Of a DNA stretch of 64,000 bases, positions 23,700-31,359 are shown piece after piece (within the stretch, counting starts at the first letter, position 1; each line of letters begins with the position of its first letter). The DNA comes from Cesiribacter sp. SM1 (GTDB taxonomy: Bacteria > Bacteroidota > Bacteroidia > Cytophagales > Cyclobacteriaceae). The notes below the pieces were generated by a model, which was not told the DNA's origin, did no database searches, and was given only the letters and a program-made list of their open reading frames with translations. The position numbers and the translations under genes were made by a program. The stretch spans positions 310,001-374,000 of the forward strand of contig NZ_JAHXBU010000093.1 of assembly GCF_020178975.1 (NCBI RefSeq), given 5' to 3'.

Positions 23700-26225
23700 A
23701 TGATGAATGTAAATCTTGATCCCCTTTTTCAGAAGCCAACGGTAGTTGTGATAGGAAATGGAATGGTGGGCTACAAGTTCTGTGAGAAACTACTGGCGAA
23801 AACTGCAGCTTTTAAGTTGGTGGTGTTTGGTGAGGAGCCTCGTCCTGCATACGATCGGGTACATCTTAGCGAGTACTTCAATGGCAAAACAGCAGATGAC
23901 CTTAGTATGGCATCGCTGGACTGGTACCGTGAAAAAGGTATTACCCTTCACCTGGGCGAAACCATCCAGGAGATCAACAGGGAAACAAAGACTATACATT
24001 CATTAAATGGTATTACCCAGTCGTACGATTACCTGGTGCTGGCTACCGGTTCCTCTGCCTTTGTGCCTGATGTGCCTGGGGTAGAAAAAAACGGGGTGTT
24101 TGTGTACCGTACCATTGAAGACCTGGAGATGATCGAAGCCTATGCCAGAACAGCCAGAAAAGGGGCTGTGCTGGGTGGCGGTTTGCTGGGGCTGGAGGCT
24201 GCCAAAGCACTGATTGACCTGGGGCTGGAGGAAACGCACGTGGTGGAATTTGCCACCCGCCTGATGCCCCGCCAGATAGATTCTGCAGGTAGCAATATGC
24301 TGTTCAATAAGCTGCAGGCACTTGGCCTAAAGGTGCACCTGAATAAAAATACCCGCACCATTAGCGGAGAAGATAAAATCAAGGGGCTTGAATTTACTGA
24401 TGGCAGCAGCCTGGATGTTGACATGCTGGTAATTTCAGCAGGCATTCGCCCAAGGGATGAGCTTGCAAAGCTGGCAGGACTCGAAACCGGCACCCGTGGT
24501 GGTGTGGTGGTAAACGAAAAGATGCAAACCAGCGATAAAAGCATATTTGCCATAGGCGAGTGTGCCCTGTACAATGGTATGATCTATGGCCTGGTGGCAC
24601 CCGGCTACGAAATGGCCGAGGTTGTGGCTACACAGCTTTGTGCCGCCGGTGAGCGTGAGTTCCGCGGCTACGATATGAGCACCAAGTTAAAGCTGATAGG
24701 GGTAGATGTTGCCAGCTTTGGCGATCCGTTCGTATCTGAGCCGGATAGCAGGGCCATTGTTTTTGAAGACAGCCATAAAGGTGTTTATAAGCGCATCAAC
24801 ATCAGCAACTGTGGTAAGTACCTGCTGGGTGGTGTGCTGATAGGCGATGCCAATGCATACAACATCTTACTTCAAACAGTAAACAATAAAATAGTACTGC
24901 CGCCAAACCCCGAAGACCTGATACTGGGTGCCAGGGGTGGTGAAGCACAGGCAGGGGCCGGCGTTATGAGCCTGCCCGACGAGGCCCTGATTTGCTCCTG
25001 CGAATCGGTAACCAAAGGCATGATATGCAGCGCCGTAACTGAAGATGGCGTTACCACCGTAGATGGCATGAAGAAGTGCTGCAAAGCCGGCACCGGCTGT
25101 GGGGGTTGTATCCCCCTGGTAAAAGACCTGATCAATGAAACGCTGAAGGCAAACGGCACCTATATTAAAAACGTGGTGTGCGAGCATTTTGATCACTCAC
25201 GCCAGGAGCTCTTTGACCTGCTTAAAATAAACGACATCCACACCTACGATGAGGCCCTGGACCAGTTCGGAAAAGGCGATGGCTGTGAGCTTTGTAAGCC
25301 AACAATTGCCAGCATTCTGGCCAGCCTCTGGAACGATGTAATTGTAAAACAGCAGCCTATACAGGACAGCAACGACCGCTTCTTGGCTAACATACAAAAA
25401 GGAGGCACCTATTCTGTAGTGCCGCGCATACCAGGGGGCGAAATTACACCGGATAAGCTCATGGTGATAGGTAGTGTAGCTAAGAAGTACGGCCTTTACA
25501 CAAAAATTACCGGCGGTCAGCGCATCGATATGTTTGGTGCTCACCTAAGTGATCTGCCAGCCATCTGGGAAGAGCTGATTGCGGCTGGTTTCGAAAGTGG
25601 CCATGCTTATGGCAAAGCCCTGCGTACGGTAAAAAGCTGCGTAGGCAGCACCTGGTGTCGTTTTGGCCTGCACGACAGTGTATCGTTTGCCATTGAGGTA
25701 GAGGAGCGTTACCGCGGCATACGGGCCCCGCATAAAATAAAAGGTGGTGTGAGTGGCTGTATCCGCGAGTGTGCCGAGGCGCAGTCCAAAGACTTTGGCA
25801 TTATTGCCACCGAAAAAGGCTGGAATCTCTATGTAGGTGGTAACGGTGGTTCCAAGCCGCAGCACGCCCAGCTGCTGGCGGCCGATATCGACAAGGAAAC
25901 CTGCATTAAGTACCTGGATCGCTACCTGATGTTTTACATCAAAACAGCCGATGCCCTTACCCGTACGGCCACCTGGCTGAACAAAATGGAGGGAGGCATG
26001 AGCTATCTTAAAAATGTGATCATCAACGACAGCCTGGGTATAAACGATGAACTGGAGCGTGAAATGCAGTCGCTGATCAACAACTATAAATGCGAGTGGA
26101 AAGAAGTGGTAGACAGCCCGGAGCTGCGCAAAAGGTTTGTGCACTTCGTGAATGCGCCACAGGAGAAGGACCCGAATGCTAAGTTTGAGCCTATGCGCGA
26201 ACAGGTAAAGGCCAGGGAATGGTAA
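23700..26225 (+). CDS. nirB: Nitrite reductase (NADH), large subunit
   Basis: An 841-aa assimilatory-type enzyme that reduces nitrite to ammonium with six electrons from NAD(P)H in the cytoplasm. Domains in order: FAD/NAD oxidoreductase (1-390; VVVIGNGMVGYKFCEKLL, YLVLATGSSAFVPDVPG, GAVLGGGLLGLEAAK), BFD-like [2Fe-2S] (430-475, starting with Cys432 and Cys434, then CCKAGTGCGGC), nitrite/sulfite reductase ferredoxin half-domain, and the siroheme-[4Fe-4S] domain with ligands Cys647, Cys653, Cys687 and Cys691. All expected cofactor residues are present. Two start ATGs stand in tandem. nirD follows after 70 bases. Confidence 0.97.
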   Translation: MMNVNLDPLFQKPTVVVIGNGMVGYKFCEKLLAKTAAFKLVVFGEEPRPAYDRVHLSEYFNGKTADDLSMASLDWYREKGITLHLGETIQEINRETKTIHSLNGITQSYDYLVLATGSSAFVPDVPGVEKNGVFVYRTIEDLEMIEAYARTARKGAVLGGGLLGLEAAKALIDLGLEETHVVEFATRLMPRQIDSAGSNMLFNKLQALGLKVHLNKNTRTISGEDKIKGLEFTDGSSLDVDMLVISAGIRPRDELAKLAGLETGTRGGVVVNEKMQTSDKSIFAIGECALYNGMIYGLVAPGYEMAEVVATQLCAAGEREFRGYDMSTKLKLIGVDVASFGDPFVSEPDSRAIVFEDSHKGVYKRINISNCGKYLLGGVLIGDANAYNILLQTVNNKIVLPPNPEDLILGARGGEAQAGAGVMSLPDEALICSCESVTKGMICSAVTEDGVTTVDGMKKCCKAGTGCGGCIPLVKDLINETLKANGTYIKNVVCEHFDHSRQELFDLLKINDIHTYDEALDQFGKGDGCELCKPTIASILASLWNDVIVKQQPIQDSNDRFLANIQKGGTYSVVPRIPGGEITPDKLMVIGSVAKKYGLYTKITGGQRIDMFGAHLSDLPAIWEELIAAGFESGHAYGKALRTVKSCVGSTWCRFGLHDSVSFAIEVEERYRGIRAPHKIKGGVSGCIRECAEAQSKDFGIIATEKGWNLYVGGNGGSKPQHAQLLAADIDKETCIKYLDRYLMFYIKTADALTRTATWLNKMEGGMSYLKNVIINDSLGINDELEREMQSLINNYKCEWKEVVDSPELRKRFVHFVNAPQEKDPNAKFEPMREQVKAREW

Positions 26226-26295
26226 AAGCCCACTCCATGCCTAAACCAATGCGCAAGCTGATTAATGATTAAGAACTCTAACAAAATACAAGACT

Positions 26296-26664
26296 ATGTT
26301 AGTACTGGAAGTAGAAAGCTCGGTTGAATGGATGTTTGTGTGCTATACAGAGGATGTACCTGAGAATGGTGGAGCCTGTGTTAAAGTAGGAGAGGAGCAG
26401 ATTGCTATCTTCAATTTTAGCCGCAGGGGTGCCTGGTATGCTACCCAGAATCTATGTCCGCACAAGCAGCAGATGGTACTGGCACGGGGCATGATTGGCA
26501 GCACCGGCGATACCTGTGAGCCTAAAGTAGCCTGTCCTTTTCACAAGAAAACATTCTCGCTGCTGTCTGGCGAATGCCTGAGCGGCGATGAATACCAGAT
26601 TAAAACCTACCCAGTGAAAGTAGTGGAAGACAGGGTGTATTTAGGGTTGGAAAAAGGCCAGTAA
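26296..26664 (+). CDS. nirD: Nitrite reductase small subunit (Rieske-type)
   Basis: A 122-aa protein of the NirD family, the small subunit that forms the holoenzyme with NirB. It has a Rieske-like fold with both halves of the Rieske motif: CPH in NLCPHKQQ and CPFH in VACPFHKKTF, so a [2Fe-2S] centre is possible, unlike many NirD proteins where these residues are lost. No signal peptide is present. It lies 70 bases behind nirB on the same strand and is almost certainly co-transcribed. Confidence 0.92.
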   Translation: MLVLEVESSVEWMFVCYTEDVPENGGACVKVGEEQIAIFNFSRRGAWYATQNLCPHKQQMVLARGMIGSTGDTCEPKVACPFHKKTFSLLSGECLSGDEYQIKTYPVKVVEDRVYLGLEKGQ

Positions 26665-26721
26665 CACATTTTGTTGATTGTTAATAAGCAGCCTTTACTG
26701 CTATTGCTGAGATAGTATATT

Positions 26722-26752
26722 CTGAGTGTCACCAGGCCTGGTGCTGGCTCAG
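26722..26752. other. Nested palindrome after nirD
   Basis: CTGAG (26722-26726) pairs with CTCAG (26748-26752) around the perfect 14-base palindrome CACCAGGCCTGGTG (26730-26743). No T run follows, so it is not a typical terminator. It could be an operator or an mRNA-processing hairpin at the end of nirBD. Confidence 0.4.
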
Positions 26753-26794
26753 GGGTAATGTCTGCTGGTGTAAACGATAGGTTAATTTTTAATC

Positions 26795-27045
26795 AATCCT
26801 ACGACAGGGGGGAAGGGCTTGGAACCACGCGCAAACCGGTAATTGTCGTGAAAGATTTTCTGGAACGCAAGGCCTGAAGGAACGCATTATCCATGCGGGG
26901 GTATGGAAAATGCGCAGCCGGCAGACAGCATGCACCGGGGAGTAGCGGGTTCCACAGCCCACGCCCTGATCGTAACCGATTAGTGAGTTGAGGGGCCGTG
27001 TAGATTGAGAAGGGTATGGAAAAACCCTGTGTGCTGTACACCAAT
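26795..27045 (+). ncRNA. Candidate structured RNA leader upstream of moeA
   Basis: This GC-rich, non-coding stretch of about 250 bases ends 25-30 bases before moeA. Predicted helices are: ACGACA/TGTCGT (26801-26806 with 26844-26849); CGCATT-A-TCCAT with ATGGA-A-AATGCG (26883-26894 with 26903-26914); CTGATCG/CGATTAG with one G-U and a TAAC loop (26966-26983); AGGGT/ACCCT (27011-27028); and GTGT/ACAC (27029-27041). TGGAACC (26820-26826) can pair with GGTTCCA (26948-26954) at long range. A TAATTTTT box at 26783-26790 could place the transcript start at its edge. It does not match the published Moco riboswitch as I know it. A 93-codon minus-strand frame here lacks protein features. Confidence 0.45.
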
Positions 27046-27070
27046 AAATAGAAAAAAGGGAAATCGTTAA

Positions 27071-28309
27071 ATGAGAACAATTACAACAACTACTACTCTT
27101 GCCGATAAAAAACTAGTTAAATACACAGAAGCCCTCCAGCTTATAAATGACCACGCAGGCTCATTCGGGCGCGAACGTGTTGCCCTGGATGATGCAGATG
27201 GAAGGGTACTTGCGGAAAATATATTTGCAGACCGGGATTACCCGCCCTTTAACCGCGCTACTATGGATGGCTTTGCCTTTCGCAGCAGCGACTGGGAAGG
27301 CGGGAGGCGTGATTACCGCATACAGGAAACACTTTATGCAGGGCAAATTCATGATGCTGAACTGGCCCCTGGCGCCTGTTATAAAGTAATGACAGGTGCT
27401 GCCGTTCCTCCCTGGGCCGATGTGCTGGTACACCGGGAGGAGGCACTGGAATACGGGCAGGGTACTCTGCTGTTGCCAGACCAGGTTAAACCATACCAGA
27501 ATATTGTTCAGAAAGGGGAAGACATCGGTTCGAATGAAATGATTGTACCCGCCCATTCAGCCTGCGATCCTTCCCTGATAGGCCTGCTGGCAGGAGTTGG
27601 TAAAAAAACGCTCATGGTAGAGCGAATGCCCCGTGTTGCACTGTTTACTACCGGAAATGAAATTGTACCTGTGAAAGAAGCAGTAAGCGGAGCGCAGGTG
27701 CGAAACAGCAACAAGCACCTGCTACTGGCCCTGCTCCGAAAGTGGAAGATCAGGCCAGATGTTTGTGAGCACCTTCCTGATAACAAAACAGTGCTTACTT
27801 CTGCCTTACAAAAAGCACTTACACATGACATCATTATCCTGAACGGAGGAGTATCATCCGGAGATGCTGAAATGGTGCCGCAGGTACTCAAGAAGTTAGG
27901 GGTTGATCAGGTATTTCACCAGGTGGCCATTAAGCCGGGCAAAGAAGTGTACTTCGGAAAACTTCCTAAGGGAGGTGTGGTGTTTGCATTGCCGGGCAAT
28001 CCTTTTTCCTGCCTGGTAACCTTTACCCTCTTCATAGAAGAGTTCCTCTATAGCAGCTTTGGCTTAACGCAGCCTGTGTACCAGTCGACCCTGCTGGAGC
28101 AACGTGAAAAAAGCCACAGTCTAACAGAATTTTTCCCGGTGAAGATCGATGCAATATCCTCGGGTGTACGCCCTTTTTCAATAAACGGTTCTGGCGATAT
28201 ACGGGCCGGTGTTGGTGCACATGCACTTGGCGTTCACCTGGCGGGGCACCAGGTAATCAAGCGGGGTACAGCTATAAATCTAATTCCGCTCAACACTACC
28301 CTGCTTTAG
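27071..28309 (+). CDS. moeA: Molybdopterin molybdenumtransferase
   Basis: A 412-aa enzyme that inserts molybdate into adenylated molybdopterin, the last step of basic molybdenum-cofactor formation. It has the normal MoeA length. Visible motifs are LAENIFADRDYPPFNRATMDGFAF near residue 43-67 (split by the family's PxFxxSAMDGYA pattern), KVMTGAAVPPWADVLV near 106, GNEIVPV, then the MPT-binding MogA-like core with NGGVSSGDAEMV near 257 and ALPGNPFSC near 310. The domain order I-II-III-IV is complete. It lies behind the structured leader and in front of the porin gene, inside the nitrate locus that needs the cofactor. Confidence 0.95.
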   Translation: MRTITTTTTLADKKLVKYTEALQLINDHAGSFGRERVALDDADGRVLAENIFADRDYPPFNRATMDGFAFRSSDWEGGRRDYRIQETLYAGQIHDAELAPGACYKVMTGAAVPPWADVLVHREEALEYGQGTLLLPDQVKPYQNIVQKGEDIGSNEMIVPAHSACDPSLIGLLAGVGKKTLMVERMPRVALFTTGNEIVPVKEAVSGAQVRNSNKHLLLALLRKWKIRPDVCEHLPDNKTVLTSALQKALTHDIIILNGGVSSGDAEMVPQVLKKLGVDQVFHQVAIKPGKEVYFGKLPKGGVVFALPGNPFSCLVTFTLFIEEFLYSSFGLTQPVYQSTLLEQREKSHSLTEFFPVKIDAISSGVRPFSINGSGDIRAGVGAHALGVHLAGHQVIKRGTAINLIPLNTTLL

Positions 28310-28461
28310 CGCTCTCCCTTCCGCAGGGAAATAGCACGGCAGTAGCAGGTCAATCTACATCCTTTACTGGCAGTTGGTGAGCGGCCAGGCAGGAGCACTA
28401 TGGCCAGGCAATAGCGACGGGTTTAGCAAAAGGTTACCCAACTAATCTATAAGAATACCTC

Positions 28462-29766
28462 ATGACCAGAAGAAAGAGTCTTATTTTCAACAAAATGCTG
28501 ATAACAGCAGCGCTGCTGTTCGTTAGTGCGGGTACAGCCCTGGGGCAGTTGGCTGTATCAGCTGAAATAAGACCCAGAGCTGAATTCCGGGATGGGTTTA
28601 AAACCGTAATCGGGGAGGGTGAATCACCCGCCTTCTTTGTAGAGCAGCGGTCACGCCTCTACACCAACTATGCTGCAGACAGGATAAAAGTACGCCTTAC
28701 TCTGCAGGATGTGCGCATCTGGGGCAATACAAACCAGGTGTACAAAGCAGATCCGGCCTTATTCAATGTGTATGAAGCCTGGGGCGAGTATGCCATCTCG
28801 CCGCGCCTCTCTGTTAGGGTAGGCCGGCAGGAGCTCGATTACGACAATGCACGCTTCCTGGGTAACCTCGACTGGGCACAGCAGGGCCGCAGCCACGATG
28901 CCGCCCTGCTGATGTATGCCGACAGTACCGGCTTAGCCCTGCACCTGGGCGGTGCTTTCAACCAAAACGTACCACTGGAGCCTGTAAACTTAAGCAGCAC
29001 CTTTTATGGTGGCATCGACAATTACAAAACCATGCAGTACCTCTGGCTGCACAAAAGCTGGGACGAAGGCAAACTGTCGGCCCTGCTCTTTAACGACGGC
29101 CGCCAGCGGGCCAGCGACAGTCTTATGTTTTACCGCCAGACCTATGGCCTGGTAGCAGACAGGAAGTTCGGAAAACTAAAGCTGGGTGCAGAGCTGTACT
29201 TCCAGGGTGGTAAAGATCCTGCAGGCAACACTGTGCAGGCTTATCTGGCAGCGGTTAGCGCAACCCTGGCTAATAAGATAGCGCCTCTAACACTGGGGGT
29301 CGACTACCTCTCCGGCTCCGAGCCTGGCGATGAAAAAAACAGAACATTTGTGCCCCTGTACGGTACCAACCATGCCTTTTACGGCTTTATGGATTACTTC
29401 TATGTAGGTAATAACCACGGGCAGGGCGGCCGTACGGCTGGTCTTGTAGATGTTTACCTGAAAACAAGCATTAAGCTGGGCAGGAAAGGAGCCTTGCTTG
29501 CACACTTCCATCACTTCGAGTCGCCTGTAACGGTGTATAGTCCTGTAGAGGTAGCGGGTGCTGTATCATCTCGCCTGGGAGAAGAAATAGACCTGGTATA
29601 TAACCTTAATGTAGCCCCTGATTTTAACCTGAAGCTGGGTTATTCCCAAATGTATGCCACCTCTTCTATGGAGTTGCTCAAGGGAAAGCAGGGCAGAACT
29701 TTCAATCAGTGGGCATGGCTCATGCTTACTTTTAAGCCTGTATTATTTAAATCTAAATCTTCTTAA
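28462..29766 (+). CDS. Alginate-export-type outer-membrane porin
   Basis: A 434-aa outer-membrane protein with a signal peptide ending near GTALGQ. The mature part starts SAEIRPRAEFRDGF and contains VEQRSRLYTNY, VYEAWGEYAISPRLSVRVGRQELDY and FLGNLDWAQQGRSHDA, blocks typical of the Alginate_exp (PF13372) beta-barrels. Alternating amphipathic strands continue to the end. In this phylum members of the family often stand beside nitrate-assimilation genes and are presumed to pass nitrate or nitrite through the outer membrane; this is inference from position. The next gene, 74 bases on, is the inner-membrane nitrate transporter. Confidence 0.85.
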   Translation: MTRRKSLIFNKMLITAALLFVSAGTALGQLAVSAEIRPRAEFRDGFKTVIGEGESPAFFVEQRSRLYTNYAADRIKVRLTLQDVRIWGNTNQVYKADPALFNVYEAWGEYAISPRLSVRVGRQELDYDNARFLGNLDWAQQGRSHDAALLMYADSTGLALHLGGAFNQNVPLEPVNLSSTFYGGIDNYKTMQYLWLHKSWDEGKLSALLFNDGRQRASDSLMFYRQTYGLVADRKFGKLKLGAELYFQGGKDPAGNTVQAYLAAVSATLANKIAPLTLGVDYLSGSEPGDEKNRTFVPLYGTNHAFYGFMDYFYVGNNHGQGGRTAGLVDVYLKTSIKLGRKGALLAHFHHFESPVTVYSPVEVAGAVSSRLGEEIDLVYNLNVAPDFNLKLGYSQMYATSSMELLKGKQGRTFNQWAWLMLTFKPVLFKSKSS

Positions 29767-29840
29767 GCCATTTTTTTACCTGTGCCCTATAAAGGGTAGT
29801 CTGATCAATTTTTCCAACAAAACCATAACGCCACACAATC

Positions 29841-31199
29841 ATGAATGCATTAAAAGGAAAAGCAACCTCTATTAAGCTATTCAGCCTGAAGTCGATACAG
29901 ATGCGCACATTCCATCTATCATGGTTTGCGTTTTTTCTGTGTTTCTTTGGCTGGTTCGGCATTGCACCGCTTATGGCAGTAGTGCGCGATGAACTAGACC
30001 TTACCAAGTCTGAAATAGGAAATATTATCATTGCTTCGGTGGCGGTTACCATTATTGCCCGCCTGCTGATTGGCTGGCTGTGCGATAAAATCGGGCCGCG
30101 TATTTCCTATACGCTGGTGCTGATCCTGGGTGCCATACCCGTTATGTTCATTGGGTTTAGTAACAGTTATGAAAGCTTTTTGCTGTTCAGGCTGGCCATT
30201 GGCGTGATTGGTGCTTCGTTCGTAATTACCCAGTACCACACCACCATGATGTTTGCGCCAAATGTGGTAGGTACTGCCAATGCCACCACAGCTGGCTGGG
30301 GAAACCTGGGCGGTGGTGTAACACAAATGGTAATGCCGCTCATCTTTGCTGCTTTTGTAGGCCTGGGATTCTTAGAGACACAGGCATGGCGCATGGCCAT
30401 GGTAGTGCCCGGCATAGCCATGATCATCTGTGGCATTCTCTACTACTTCTACACAACTGATTACCCGCATGGTAATAAATCAGATGTAAAAATCACGGCA
30501 GATCAGAAAAAGAAAGAAAGTGTGCCCTTCTGGAAAGCCGCTGCAGATATCAGGGTATGGGCGCTGTTCGTGATCTATGGCGCCTGCTTTGGTATAGAAC
30601 TCACCATTAATAACATTGCTGCAATTTACTATCACGACTACTTTCAGCTTGATTTGGCAACCGCAGGTCTGATTGCAGGTCTGTTTGGCCTGATGAACAT
30701 CTTTGCCCGTACGCTTGGGGGATATTTTGGCGATAAAGCGGGCATACGCTGGGGCCTGTCCGGCAGGGTTTGGTTTTTAGGTGCTGTAATCCTGCTGGAG
30801 GGTCTGGCGTTAATGCTCTTCTCTCAAATGACGGTGCTGCCTCTTTCCATTGCTGCCATGATCGGCTTTAGCCTCTGTGTACAAATGTCGGAGGGTGCTA
30901 CTTTCTCTGTTGTGCCCTTCATCAATAAAAAGGCAATGGGTACAGTGGCAGGTATTGTAGGTGCAGGTGGTAATGCCGGTGCAGTAGCTGCAGGCTTTCT
31001 TTTCAAGGTGGAGAGCCTTTCTTATCCGGAGGCGCTGTTTATCATAGGCATCGTTGTGGCTTTTGCCTCCAGCCTGGTGCTGCTGGTTCGTTTCTCACCT
31101 GCTATGGAAAAAGAAGCAAAAGCAGAGCTGGATTTTCTCAGAACCGGCGAGAAGGTGGAAAAAGCAAGAGCAATTGCTTACGAAACAAGCAAGGCTTAA
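29841..31199 (+). CDS. Nitrate/nitrite MFS transporter (NarK/NrtP type)
   Basis: A 452-aa major facilitator with 12 hydrophobic helices. The two nitrate signatures are visible: NATTAGWGNLGGGVTQM near residue 148 and GIVGAGGNAGAVAAGFLF near 370, together with an Arg in the second and eighth helices (RLLIGWLCD near 75 and RTLGGYFGD near 292) that binds nitrate in NarK. It imports nitrate (or exchanges it for nitrite) across the inner membrane. It sits between the porin and the nitrate reductase, with a hairpin terminator after it. Confidence 0.93.
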   Translation: MNALKGKATSIKLFSLKSIQMRTFHLSWFAFFLCFFGWFGIAPLMAVVRDELDLTKSEIGNIIIASVAVTIIARLLIGWLCDKIGPRISYTLVLILGAIPVMFIGFSNSYESFLLFRLAIGVIGASFVITQYHTTMMFAPNVVGTANATTAGWGNLGGGVTQMVMPLIFAAFVGLGFLETQAWRMAMVVPGIAMIICGILYYFYTTDYPHGNKSDVKITADQKKKESVPFWKAAADIRVWALFVIYGACFGIELTINNIAAIYYHDYFQLDLATAGLIAGLFGLMNIFARTLGGYFGDKAGIRWGLSGRVWFLGAVILLEGLALMLFSQMTVLPLSIAAMIGFSLCVQMSEGATFSVVPFINKKAMGTVAGIVGAGGNAGAVAAGFLFKVESLSYPEALFIIGIVVAFASSLVLLVRFSPAMEKEAKAELDFLRTGEKVEKARAIAYETSKA

Positions 31200-31230
31200 T
31201 GAACTATGCTGCCAGCATACACCCAAGAGC

Positions 31231-31280
31231 ACAGGATATTACCGGAGCCTCTGTTCCTGGAATATCCTGTAGCCTTTTTT
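31231..31280 (+). terminator. Terminator or attenuator between the nitrate transporter and nitrate reductase
   Basis: ACAGGATATT (31231-31240) and AATATCCTGT (31261-31270) form a perfect 10-bp stem with a 20-base loop, followed four bases later by six T. It separates nasA from its upstream neighbours, so nasA may have its own promoter or depend on read-through. Confidence 0.7.
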
Positions 31281-31359
31281 CTGGCCGTGTGGCTGGCAAA
31301 CATTACCCTGGCTGCGCAAAGCAGGCGGGGCTTTTGAAATAATACACATTTACGATCCA

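Noticed and set aside
26795-27045. Known Moco riboswitch, cobalamin riboswitch, RNase P RNA or group II intron
   Set aside because: The conserved core sequences of these RNAs were looked for and not found: no B12 box, no RNase P P4 core, no intron domain V, no Moco GCC-tract pattern.
26799-27080. 93-codon minus-strand frame over the moeA leader
   Set aside because: No motif; it reads across strong inverted repeats and overlaps the moeA start. A non-coding structured RNA explains the sequence better.
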